Below the pieces are notes generated by a model, which made no database searches, was not told where the DNA came from, and worked only from the letters and a program-made list of their open reading frames with translations. From the NCBI GenBank assembly GCA_050633105.1, contig JBOEFW010000016.1, forward strand, positions 1 to 64,000: DNA of 64,000 bases, given 5' to 3'. Source of the stretch: Aureispira sp050633105. GTDB taxonomy: Bacteria; Bacteroidota; Bacteroidia; Chitinophagales; Saprospiraceae. Made by a program: the position numbers and the translations under genes. Below, one piece after another: positions 25,651 to 33,916 of the stretch. Every line of letters starts with the position of its first letter. The stretch's first letter is position 1.

Positions 25651-27114
25651 ATGAGAAAGTTGCTAAAAGAAGGTCTCACCTTCGACGATGTGCTCTTAGT
25701 TCCAAACTATTCTGAAGTTTTGCCGCACCAAACTTCACTTCGAACGCCTCTTACCAAAAATATTTGGCTCAATATGCCGCTTATTAGTGCTGGTATGGAT
25801 ACGGTGACAGAAGCAGCTATGGCTATTGCTATGGCTCGAAATGGTGGAATTGGGGTGATTCACAAAAATATGTCTATTCAAGAACAGGCAGAAGAAGTGA
25901 TCAAAGTTAAACGTTCTCAAAATTTCGTCATTTCTAAACCAATCTACCTCTCTGCTGACCATTATGTGTATGAAGCGGAGGAGTTAATGGCCAAGTACAG
26001 AATTTCAGGTGTTCCGATTACCAATGAGGAAGGTACTTTAGTTGGCATTCTTACCAATAGAGACTTGCGGTTTGAAACCAATCACAACCGCAGAATTGAT
26101 GAGGTAATGACACGAGAAGGTTTAGTAACTGCTCCTGTTGGAACTACCTTGGAAGCTTCTAAAGCTATTTTGCAAAAGCATAGAATTGAGAAATTGCCCT
26201 TGGTGGATGAGGATTTTAAGTTGGGTGGATTGATTACCATCAAAGATATTGAGAAAGCTATACAGTATCCCAATGCGGCCAAAGATGAGAAAGGACGTTT
26301 ATTGGTTGCCGCGGCTATTGGCACCTCTAAAGACACACAAGAACGCGTTGCTGCCTTGGTAAAAGCAGGCGTAGATGTCTTGGTTATTGATACGGCTCAT
26401 GGGCATTCCAAAGGGGTATTGGATCAAGTAAAAGATCTAAAAACCAAGTATCCACAAGTAGACATGATCGCGGGCAATGTTGCTACAGCAGAAGCTACGG
26501 TTGCCTTAATTGAAGCAGGAGCAGATGCTGTAAAAGTAGGTATTGGCCCAGGTTCTATCTGTACAACTCGTGTTGTGGCAGGTGTTGGAGTCCCTCAAAT
26601 AACCGCCGTAGAAGACTGCACTGAAGCGGCTAAACCATTTGGTGTTCCAGTGATTGCTGATGGAGGGTTAAAGTACTCTGGAGATGTGATCAAAGCCTTG
26701 GCTGTAGGAGCACACACTTGTATGATGGGCAGTATTTTGGCAGGTTGTAAAGAAAGCCCTGGTGCGATGGAATTGTACCAAGGCCGAAAATTTAAAGTGT
26801 ACCGTGGCATGGGATCTATTGGAGCCATGCAAAAAGGTAGCTCTGATCGCTATTTCCAAGAAGGAAAAACAGAAGCTAAGAAATTAGTCCCTGAAGGGGT
26901 AGAAGGAAGAGTCGCCTATAAAGGAGAAGTCGCTGATACCCTATTTCAATTATTGGGCGGTATACAACAAGGCATGGGTTATTGTGGTGCTAAGGATATT
27001 GCCACTTTGCACGAAACCGCTCGTTTTATCCGTATTACAGGAGCTGGTCTTAAAGAAAGCCACCCCCATGATATTTACATTACAAAAGAAGCGCCCAATT
27101 ATAGCGTCCGTTAA
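25651..27114 (+). CDS. guaB: IMP dehydrogenase
   Basis: This enzyme oxidises IMP to XMP with NAD, the first step to GMP. The protein is 487 residues from ATG 25651 (MRKLLKEGLTFDDVLLVPNYS), which aligns with the usual GuaB start. Twenty-two extra codons from 25585 were rejected. Two CBS domains lie at about 93-205 (RISGVPITNEEG, HRIEKLPLVDED) inside the TIM barrel. The catalytic loop GPGSICTTRVVAGVGVPQ holds Cys304, and the flap has the usual GRVAYKGEV. guaA follows after 53 bases, forming a guaBA operon divergent from purM. Confidence 0.96.
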   Translation: MRKLLKEGLTFDDVLLVPNYSEVLPHQTSLRTPLTKNIWLNMPLISAGMDTVTEAAMAIAMARNGGIGVIHKNMSIQEQAEEVIKVKRSQNFVISKPIYLSADHYVYEAEELMAKYRISGVPITNEEGTLVGILTNRDLRFETNHNRRIDEVMTREGLVTAPVGTTLEASKAILQKHRIEKLPLVDEDFKLGGLITIKDIEKAIQYPNAAKDEKGRLLVAAAIGTSKDTQERVAALVKAGVDVLVIDTAHGHSKGVLDQVKDLKTKYPQVDMIAGNVATAEATVALIEAGADAVKVGIGPGSICTTRVVAGVGVPQITAVEDCTEAAKPFGVPVIADGGLKYSGDVIKALAVGAHTCMMGSILAGCKESPGAMELYQGRKFKVYRGMGSIGAMQKGSSDRYFQEGKTEAKKLVPEGVEGRVAYKGEVADTLFQLLGGIQQGMGYCGAKDIATLHETARFIRITGAGLKESHPHDIYITKEAPNYSVR

Positions 27115-27167
27115 TAATAGACTTTATTCCTTTCTTACAATTGACAACTAACTAGATTATTAATATC

Positions 27168-28709
27168 ATGAATAACCACGAGCTTGTTTTAGTTTTAGAT
27201 TTTGGCGGACAGTACAACCAACTTATTGCCAGAAGAGTACGCGAAGCGAAAGTTTATTGTGAAGTCTTACCACATAATGCTTCTTTAGAAAGCATTAAAG
27301 CTAAAAATCCCAAAGGGATTATTTTCACAGGAGGTCCTAGTATTGCTTATGAAGCCGATGCGCCTACTGTTGACCCTCAACTATTTGAATTGGGCATTCC
27401 TATCTTAGGCATTTGTTATGGCGCTCAGTTGACTGCTCATGTTTTGGGAGGGAAGTTAGAGGCTGCTCCACAACGAGAGTATGGAAAGAAAGAACTGGAA
27501 GTAGCTGGTGCACACCCTATTTTTGAGGCAGTTTCTAAGAAGACAACTTGTTGGATGAGCCATACTTACCAAATTACGGCCTTGCCTAATGAGTATTACA
27601 AAATTATTGGTAAGACCAACCACTGTGCCATTGCTGCTTTTGCTAATGATGAACAGAAAATCTATGGTTTTCAATACCACCCTGAGGTCGTCCATACTCC
27701 TGAGGGACAGCAAATGTTGCACAATTTCTTGTATAATATCTGTGCCTGTAAAGGGGACTGGGTCATGAGTAATTTTGTAGAACGTACTATTCAAGATTTA
27801 CGCGCACAAATTGGAGATAGAAAAGTCTTGTGTGCCTTGTCTGGCGGTGTTGATTCTTCTGTAGCAGCCATGTTGATCCATAAAGCAGTTGGACATCAAT
27901 TAACATGTATTTTTGTAGACAATGGGTTGTTGCGTAAAGATGAAGGTGATTTAGTAGAGCAAGTGTTCACAGAGCGTTTTGATTTGAATTTAATTCGAGT
28001 GAATGCACAAGAATTATTCTTATCAAAATTAGCAGGGATCAGCGATCCTGAAGCAAAACGTAAGAACATTGGAGAAACCTTTATCCGTGTTTTTGAAAAG
28101 GAGGCAGAGAAATTGGATGGAATTGAGCTGTTAGTTCAAGGTACCATTTATCCAGATGTGATTGAAAGTGGTAGCGAGCATGCTGCCGTAATCAAAAGCC
28201 ACCACAATGTAGGTGGCCTTCCTGAAGATATGAGTTTTACAGGCATCATTGAACCGTTAAGAGATTTATTCAAAGATGAGGTTCGTGCTGTTGGTAGAGA
28301 AATAGGCTTACCTGATGATGTGGTTGATCGCCAACCTTTCCCTGGCCCGGGGCTTGCTATTCGAGTAATTGGAGATATTACAGAAGATAAATTAGCCTTA
28401 TTAAGAGAGGCAGATTGGATTTATAGAGAGGAGATTAGAAAAGCAGGTTTGGACAAAGAGATTTGGCAATATTTTGCTGTTCTTACAGGGATTCGCACGG
28501 TAGGTGTCATGGGTGACGAGCGCACTTACAGCTACACGATAGGCCTCCGAGGTGTGACGAGCTTGGATGGAATGACCGCAGATTGGGCTCGTATTCCTTT
28601 TGATACGTTAGAGGCGATTTCTACTAGGATTGTGAATGAAGTGCCAAATGTAAATCGCATTGTATACGATATTACATCTAAACCACCTGCTACTATTGAG
28701 TGGGAATAG
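27168..28709 (+). CDS. guaA: GMP synthase (glutamine-hydrolysing)
   Basis: This enzyme aminates XMP to GMP with ATP and glutamine. The 513-residue protein has an N-terminal glutaminase domain (LDFGGQYNQLIARRVREA, nucleophile Cys83 in GICYGAQ, and FQYHPEV). The ATP pyrophosphatase domain carries the P-loop CALSGGVDSSVAA. The C-terminal dimerisation domain ends DITSKPPATIEWE, the standard GuaA end. The Ala in GICYGAQ replaces the more usual Met. It is the second gene of guaBA. Confidence 0.97.
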   Translation: MNNHELVLVLDFGGQYNQLIARRVREAKVYCEVLPHNASLESIKAKNPKGIIFTGGPSIAYEADAPTVDPQLFELGIPILGICYGAQLTAHVLGGKLEAAPQREYGKKELEVAGAHPIFEAVSKKTTCWMSHTYQITALPNEYYKIIGKTNHCAIAAFANDEQKIYGFQYHPEVVHTPEGQQMLHNFLYNICACKGDWVMSNFVERTIQDLRAQIGDRKVLCALSGGVDSSVAAMLIHKAVGHQLTCIFVDNGLLRKDEGDLVEQVFTERFDLNLIRVNAQELFLSKLAGISDPEAKRKNIGETFIRVFEKEAEKLDGIELLVQGTIYPDVIESGSEHAAVIKSHHNVGGLPEDMSFTGIIEPLRDLFKDEVRAVGREIGLPDDVVDRQPFPGPGLAIRVIGDITEDKLALLREADWIYREEIRKAGLDKEIWQYFAVLTGIRTVGVMGDERTYSYTIGLRGVTSLDGMTADWARIPFDTLEAISTRIVNEVPNVNRIVYDITSKPPATIEWE

Positions 28710-28912
28710 ATCCTGTCCAAAAAATAATTGTAGGGGGAAAGAATTCGTAATCGTTAAAGATTTCTTCTACCCTACTTTATTCCTTTCACAGGCAAATGCT
28801 CCTTGTTAAAAAAATTCTTATTAGGCTGATCGTTTTGTCTATCGTTGTCATTTTAAACAAAAACTAGACTTGTTATAGCACTTATCTGTCGCTATATGAT
28901 CCCATTACAAGA
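28710..28912. other. Intergenic region after guaA
   Basis: No gene is seen. An imperfect inverted repeat pairs TTGTAGGGGGAAAGAA (from 28728) with TTCTTCTACCCTAC (ending about 28775). Its outer bases recall the TTGTAGGG...CCCTACAA hairpin between purC and purB. Confidence 0.35.
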
Positions 28913-28951
28913 AGAAAAAGGGCAGCTATTTTATAGCTGCCCTTTTTCTTT
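28913..28951. terminator. Bidirectional terminator between guaA and hemA
   Basis: AAGAAAAAGGGCAGCTA (28913-28929) and TAGCTGCCCTTTTTCTT (28935-28951) form a perfect 17-bp stem with loop TTTTA. Both strands end in T-rich sequence, so it can serve the converging guaA and hemA genes. Confidence 0.85.
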
Positions 28952-28975
28952 GGGTAGAACTTGATCTAGTTATTT

Positions 28976-30253
28976 TTATTCTTTTGTAGGTACTGTTCTT
29001 AACTTCTTAGAAGAAACAACGCCTGCAAATTCCTCTTTTGCGGCTTGCATTGGAATAGCAATACAACGTTTTTCCATGTATTGCATCATTCGCTCAATCA
29101 AATCTTGTGCTTCTCCATCTAAGTTAGAGACTTCATTTTTGAAGACGGAAGTCAAGGCATGTTTGCGAATAGCTTTAATTTGAGTGGGCAAATCTTTAAG
29201 GACTAACTCTACTTGACGGCCTTTATAGATTTTTCTAAATTCGCCTACCTTTTCATTAATAATCGCATGTACATTGACGGCTTCTTTCTCCCGAAACGCT
29301 AAATTCTCGCTCACAAGCTCTTTTAAGCCATCAATTTCGATGTAATTAGTTGGGTAGTTTTTAGAAATAGAACGCTCAATATTATTGGGGATTGACAAGT
29401 CAATCAACAATTTAGTATCCGTGTCTCCTTGCAACAAATACTCGTATAAAGCAGGACGAATCACAGGCTCTGTAGCTCCTGTACAGACAATCATAATATC
29501 AAAACCACCTTGGTAGTTGCCTAAGGTATCTAAGGTAGATGCTGCTCCTTTGAGCATGGTTGCCAAGCTTTGAGCATTCTTAATAGAACGATTAAAAACC
29601 GTACAATTAGTAAAACCATATTTGAGCAAAAACTTACCTACCAAGGTATTCGTTTGCCCTGCTCCTACCAACAAAATGCGGGCATCTCGTGGTGGATTTT
29701 TTGCTAGTAATTGACGAATCGCCAAAGACACTACTGAAACGGCTTTTTGACCAATTCGAGTGGTAGAATATACCTTTTTTGCCGTTTCTACCGCCAATTG
29801 TACGGCCATTCGAATGGAGTCTCCTGTTGCTCCCAACGTGCTACAACGCTCATAAGCATCGCGCAATTGACGCAAGATTTCACGTTCTCCAATAACTAAT
29901 GAATCAACAGAAGAAGCTACTTCCAATAGGTGGGTAATAGCAGCATCTCCACAGTAAACACTAGCAGAAGCTTTTAAGCTTGTTTTGACGGGTAAATCAG
30001 GGTAAACTAAGTTTTCGAAAGCATGTACAAAACTGTCATCAAGTGGTTGGAGGGTCGTGAATAAAAACAGCACTCGATTACAGGTCGCTACATACAACAG
30101 TTCTTTCAACTCTAACGCTTTTTTGATGCGTTCTAGTTGCTGCTGCAAGGCAGCCTCATCATCCATGTTTGGCAATACAAAATTGCCAATGTTTTTGAGG
30201 GGCGTGCTTTTGTGGGTAATTGTTATTATCTTATAACTACTTAGTGTATCCAT
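28976..30253 (-). CDS. hemA: Glutamyl-tRNA reductase
   Basis: This enzyme makes glutamate-1-semialdehyde from Glu-tRNA, the first step of tetrapyrrole synthesis by the C5 route. The 425-residue protein has the catalytic Cys58 in LYVATCNRVLF (usually STCNR), SSVDSLVIGEREILRQLRDAY, the NADPH-binding segment ARILLVGAGQTNTLVGKF and the C-terminal helical dimerisation region. The N-terminal HxxA/HxTP-like segment reads THKSTPL. No other heme gene is beside it, and it is transcribed alone toward the shared terminator. Confidence 0.92.
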   Translation of the reverse strand: MDTLSSYKIITITHKSTPLKNIGNFVLPNMDDEAALQQQLERIKKALELKELLYVATCNRVLFLFTTLQPLDDSFVHAFENLVYPDLPVKTSLKASASVYCGDAAITHLLEVASSVDSLVIGEREILRQLRDAYERCSTLGATGDSIRMAVQLAVETAKKVYSTTRIGQKAVSVVSLAIRQLLAKNPPRDARILLVGAGQTNTLVGKFLLKYGFTNCTVFNRSIKNAQSLATMLKGAASTLDTLGNYQGGFDIMIVCTGATEPVIRPALYEYLLQGDTDTKLLIDLSIPNNIERSISKNYPTNYIEIDGLKELVSENLAFREKEAVNVHAIINEKVGEFRKIYKGRQVELVLKDLPTQIKAIRKHALTSVFKNEVSNLDGEAQDLIERMMQYMEKRCIAIPMQAAKEEFAGVVSSKKLRTVPTKE

Positions 30254-30633
30254 GTATAAGAAAAATACGTTCGTTAACGGTACTGGAATTACAGCAATTT
30301 GTCAACTTTTACTAAAAAATTTATAATCTGATTAATAAAATTGTGACGGTACAACTAGTTAGCTAATAGCTACTAATCGCATACAATGAAAGGTTCAACT
30401 CATTCTTGCTGTACTTCGTTGAAAAAAAGAAGTTCACATTGACTACTTTTATAACAACAAAAATACGGCAAAAAAGCGAATTAGGCTGTCATTTTTGCGT
30501 CAGTTCAAAAGACATTTTGCTTATTTAAATTCAATCTAAACTCAAATGTTTTTGTCTCCGCAAAAGGTACAATTTTTACATACAATCGGACGAAAATAAG
30601 GTCATTAGACTGTAATTAGGCAATTTGAAGGTG
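30254..30633. other. Intergenic region upstream of hemA
   Basis: This is 380 AT-rich bases with no gene. TATTTTTG on the minus strand at 30465-30458 is a possible -7 box for hemA, but no good -33 element was found. Nothing else was recognised. Confidence 0.35.
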
Positions 30634-31029
30634 CTATTCTGACACAATTATAGCGGTGGCCTCTATTTCAATCAATAAAGCTGGATCAATTAAGGCTTGC
30701 ACTTGTACCATTGTAGCAGCTGGCTGAATTCCTTTAAAAAAAGCACCATGTACCTCTCCTATTTTTTTCCAATCTTCTATGTTTGTGACATACATTCTTG
30801 TCCGAACAATGGCTTCTTTGGAGACTCCTAGTGCTTTCAAAGACTGTTCTATCTTTTGTAAAATGTAGTGGGTTTGTGCTGCTACATCGTCTTTCCCTAC
30901 AATCTTTGTTCCATCAACAGCCGTAGTGCCAGAGACTTCTACTATATTACCAACGCGCACAGCACGAGAGTATTGTACAAAAGTCTCCCATTCTGTTCCT
31001 GAATGGTACAATTGTTTATCTTTATTCAT
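30634..31029 (-). CDS. RidA/YjgF family protein
   Basis: The 131-residue protein has the Rid fold pattern: SRAVRVGNIVEVSGTTAVDG at the N-terminal side, QTHYILQKIEQSLKALG, the conserved Arg in VRTRMYVTNIEDW and VQALIDPALLIEIEATAI near the end. Rid proteins hydrolyse reactive enamine/imine intermediates from PLP enzymes or belong to more specialised deaminase subgroups. The conserved Arg is present, but the subgroup is not certain, so ridA is not assigned. It is transcribed alone. Confidence 0.82.
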   Translation of the reverse strand: MNKDKQLYHSGTEWETFVQYSRAVRVGNIVEVSGTTAVDGTKIVGKDDVAAQTHYILQKIEQSLKALGVSKEAIVRTRMYVTNIEDWKKIGEVHGAFFKGIQPAATMVQVQALIDPALLIEIEATAIIVSE

Positions 31030-31235
31030 CTGCTTTAATTCATTAAAATAAATAAAATAACTTGCTTTCTCATAGAGTATAATTATATTTTTTACTTTAA
31101 GCTGACAATCAAGGGCTTATTCTATTGGGTGCTCTAATCTACTTTTAACCTTATTGAGCTTTTGAAACAACATACTTTACTCTAGTAATATAACTTACTA
31201 TTCATTCAACGATTCTCCTGTCTAATTTATCCCTT

Positions 31236-31661
31236 ATGCTCTTCGCTTCTTATGCTCCTCGTTTACTCTTACTCATTGGTTGGCTGTTATTCGGAAACTG
31301 CCTTCCTATACAAGCCGCTATTGTTTCAAATACGCCTCCTCAAAAAAACCTAAAGAAGAGAAAAAGAGCCTTCAAAAAAAGAAAGCGGTGGCGCAAACAG
31401 AAAATAGAGTATAAAATTACTAAAAAGTCCCCTAACACCTTACAAGAAGGGGCTCCCTCTTTAGGTGCGATTCTAGGTTGGCTTTTATTCCTTTATTTGT
31501 TATGGTGGGTTCTGATGGCTATTCCAATTATGCTAGGAGTCATGCTAGGTATTCCTGCCTTATGGATTATTGGGGTGGTTTTGGGACTGTTACCGATTGG
31601 GGTATTGTTAATTATCTTTTTAGTAGCTCTCTTAGCTGCTATCGGCAGTGACAGAACCTAA
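31236..31661 (+). CDS. Small membrane protein with a strongly basic N-terminal loop
   Basis: The 141-residue protein has a signal-like hydrophobic start (LLLLIGWLLFGNCLPIQAA). A very basic stretch follows at about 39-62 (KKRKRAFKKRKRWRKQK). Two hydrophobic segments then cover about 78-135 (LGWLLFLYLLWWVLMAIPIML and GIPALWIIGVVLGLLPIGVLL). No family was recognised. The basic stretch could contact phospholipid head groups or nucleic acid. A strong hairpin follows its stop codon, so it is probably monocistronic. Confidence 0.55.
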   Translation: MLFASYAPRLLLLIGWLLFGNCLPIQAAIVSNTPPQKNLKKRKRAFKKRKRWRKQKIEYKITKKSPNTLQEGAPSLGAILGWLLFLYLLWWVLMAIPIMLGVMLGIPALWIIGVVLGLLPIGVLLIIFLVALLAAIGSDRT

Positions 31662-31699
31662 ATTGCACACTCCATAATATTTGACAAAAATACTGCTAC

Positions 31700-31734
31700 A
31701 AACAGCACTAAAAGTTTCTCTTTTAGTGCTGTTT
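31700..31734 (+). terminator. Terminator-like hairpin
   Basis: AAACAGCACTAAAAG (31700-31714) and CTTTTAGTGCTGTTT (31720-31734) form a perfect 15-bp stem with loop TTTCT. It ends in three T rather than a long run. It separates the small membrane protein from the cassette at 31990. Confidence 0.65.
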
Positions 31735-31920
31735 GTGTGTAATAATGAACCTGTTATCAATTGGTTAATAAAAATAAAAAAACTATTAATATCTTGCTTC
31801 TTTAAAAAGAATAGCTCATTTTTGTAGAAGTGATTACAAATATCCTTTTTCCCATAATTTTATTGTAATCATGTGTTAAACCCTGACAACATAAACTAAT
31901 CCTTCAAAGAAAATTAAATA

Positions 31921-31970
31921 TAGATTCTAAATCTACTTATTTAAAGAACGTAATGTTCTATTTTTTTTTA
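31921..31970 (+). promoter_or_regulatory. Two small inverted repeats and a T tract before the 31990 cassette
   Basis: TAGATT-CTA-AATCTA (31921-31935) and AGAAC-GTAAT-GTTCT (31945-31959) lie side by side, and the second is followed by A and nine or more T. They sit just ahead of the first cassette gene, a suitable place for a repressor site or attenuator. The role is inference. No clear TAnnTTTG box was found here. Confidence 0.4.
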
Positions 31971-31989
31971 AAACCTATAATTTTTTATT

Positions 31990-32418
31990 ATGTCTTGTAA
32001 AAGCATGAATCATTATCAGCAAGAAGTTGCTGGTATGAACGAAAAGCAGCGCCATCAAGCTGCAACCCATGGATTTAAAACCATTAACGAATTAAACGAG
32101 AGCGAAACGGTCATTTTAGGCTTGTGTGCAGCAGCTACTCTGTATGAATTTGATGTCCATAAAATGGCTCAAATTGACACCCTAGCCAACGTTAAGGAAA
32201 GTGTCCAAAAGGCTCAAAAGATGGACCAGACAGAGCAATACAACAGTGGTCTTAAGGCATTTTTTGCCATGAACTACTTACCAACAGAACAACGCGATAG
32301 AGCCTTTACAGGACTATTTGCGTCTGCTGCTTTGGCTGATGTTAACTTCGATGAAATTACAGAAAGAGCATTAGCAGCCCCTGGACCAAGCGTAGGTCCA
32401 GTAAAATCCGTTTGGTAG
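31990..32418 (+). CDS. Unknown 142-residue protein, first gene of a four-gene cassette
   Basis: This family was not recognised. The protein has no signal peptide or membrane segment. Residues about 10-120 are predicted helical and soluble (MNEKQRHQAATHGFKTINEL, ESETVILGLCAAATLYEFD, RAFTGLFASAALADVNFDEI). The end is different, a short Pro/Gly-rich tail APGPSVGPVKSVW. A helical leader with a short distinctive tail, followed by an oxygenase and a membrane protease, would suit a ribosomal peptide precursor, but no double-Gly cleavage motif is seen. It could equally be a small enzyme partner. Its stop codon overlaps the start of the next gene. Confidence 0.65.
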   Translation: MSCKSMNHYQQEVAGMNEKQRHQAATHGFKTINELNESETVILGLCAAATLYEFDVHKMAQIDTLANVKESVQKAQKMDQTEQYNSGLKAFFAMNYLPTEQRDRAFTGLFASAALADVNFDEITERALAAPGPSVGPVKSVW

Positions 32419-33164
32419 TGGATGCTTCCCTATTCCAACCTGGCCTTCAACTCCAAGATTTTTTGCACAAAATGGCGATTGATAAAGCGATTACCGCTTT
32501 ATTAATGGATCGCCCTATCCCTAAAGATAATTTATATTGGAAGGGGCAAACGTGCTATCTAGATGGGAAGGTCAGGTTTTTATCTATTCCATTCTGGTTG
32601 CAGTTATGCAGCCAGAATGGATATTCTCTTGACGTATTATTAAGAGAAGACAACCTACAAATAATGGAGCAAATCCTTCATTATTCTGAAGAAGAGGAAC
32701 AAGAACAGATTAATTGGGAACAGTGTATAGCCAAGTGTTGTTCTATTCCTGCGCTTCAGCAAGCAGCTGAAAAAACACCTACCTTAATTACAGAACTGAA
32801 TACATTAGTACACCATTACCCTGCTTATAGCTCTCTGAGACGAGGCAATTTTTTAATTTATCATGCCTTGTTATTTGTCCAGTCTAAGGAAGAGGGCTTA
32901 CATCTTTGCCACTTACTCATTGATATGATTATCTGTGGCTGTGTTATTGATGATTTATTTGACGCACATGAGGATCGGCTCTTAGGAGAGGAAAATATTA
33001 TACTGGAATTAGGTGATGATTTAGATGCACTAAACCAAGTTAGAACTTTGTTTTATGCCTCCCTAAATCGTTTGCAACCTTATCTACCTCCTATCCATAG
33101 TTACTTAGAATACACCTTCAATCAGATCATTCCACATTACCTATTCCATACCATGACTCCCTAA
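32418..33164 (+). CDS. Unknown 249-residue protein, translationally coupled to the gene before
   Basis: The start is placed at GTG 32418, giving the overlap TAGTG with the upstream stop; TTG 32412 is the alternative. The protein is acidic, helical and Cys-rich (CIAKCCSIPAL), without signal or clear membrane segments. DDLFDAHEDRL near residue 170 resembles the Asp-rich DDxxD motif of isoprenoid synthases, and GDDLDALNQ follows. It lies late in the chain and no partner motif (NSE or a second DDxxD) is present, so that assignment is weak. The tight coupling to the 142-residue protein suggests the two products act together in similar amounts. Confidence 0.6.
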   Translation: MDASLFQPGLQLQDFLHKMAIDKAITALLMDRPIPKDNLYWKGQTCYLDGKVRFLSIPFWLQLCSQNGYSLDVLLREDNLQIMEQILHYSEEEEQEQINWEQCIAKCCSIPALQQAAEKTPTLITELNTLVHHYPAYSSLRRGNFLIYHALLFVQSKEEGLHLCHLLIDMIICGCVIDDLFDAHEDRLLGEENIILELGDDLDALNQVRTLFYASLNRLQPYLPPIHSYLEYTFNQIIPHYLFHTMTP

Positions 33165-33175
33165 TTTTTTGTTCC

Positions 33176-33904
33176 ATGACCATTTACAATAAATTTCTAG
33201 ATCAAGGTTTTATAACCTTGAACAATACTTATGGAAAAGAAACAATCCATGACCTGTGTAGTGCCGCTGAATTATACATCAAACGAACTTGTCAAAGAAG
33301 AGGGACAATAGGTAATGCGGCCTATAAACTATACAGAACTGAAAATCTACTTTATGACTTTCTTGTTCCTAATTTGTTGAATAGTCCTGTTTTGTTGGAC
33401 TTAATAGAACAAATTTATCCTAATGGATTTCAATTACAGGAAATCTTACTCTATTTTAGTCAACCTAATGGTAGATTTCAGTTCTTACATAGAGATGTAG
33501 ATCATATTAGTACCGAGCTTTTTGATCCATCACCTCCTTTAACAGCCGTCCAAATTCCACTGGTTCAATTTGACACATTGATTGGTGGAACACGACTAGT
33601 GGCAGGTTCTCACAAAAGTTTTGCAGAACCGCCTAGCATAGAACAAGAAGATTTAACCAAAGTAAAAGAACGAACCCCCACGATTAAGGTAGGGGATTGT
33701 TTGGTCAGAGATGCTAGAGCATGGCATGGAGCAGGAGTTAATAGCAGTGAACAGGTGCGTTCTATGTTCACACTTGCTTTTATTCCACTTCCTCCTAATA
33801 CGACGATCTCCACTACTGCTGTATCCTCTGACGTTTATTTTAACCTCGATCATCAAGCTCGAAAATTGGTGGCTGCACCTCCATTTCTAGCCAGCTTGAC
33901 ATAA
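33176..33904 (+). CDS. Phytanoyl-CoA dioxygenase (PhyH) family protein
   Basis: The 242-residue protein has the features of a non-heme Fe(II)/2-oxoglutarate oxygenase of the PhyH type. The facial triad is His105 and Asp107 in FLHRDVDH plus His184 in RDARAWHGAG. Arg195 is placed to bind 2-oxoglutarate, and GGTRLVAGSHK is the usual double-stranded beta-helix segment. It probably hydroxylates a small molecule or a residue in a peptide; the substrate is unknown. It starts 11 bases after the 249-residue protein and ends 12 bases before the protease gene, so it belongs to the same transcript. Confidence 0.8.
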   Translation: MTIYNKFLDQGFITLNNTYGKETIHDLCSAAELYIKRTCQRRGTIGNAAYKLYRTENLLYDFLVPNLLNSPVLLDLIEQIYPNGFQLQEILLYFSQPNGRFQFLHRDVDHISTELFDPSPPLTAVQIPLVQFDTLIGGTRLVAGSHKSFAEPPSIEQEDLTKVKERTPTIKVGDCLVRDARAWHGAGVNSSEQVRSMFTLAFIPLPPNTTISTTAVSSDVYFNLDHQARKLVAAPPFLASLT

Positions 33905-33916
33905 GCTACATGCCGC

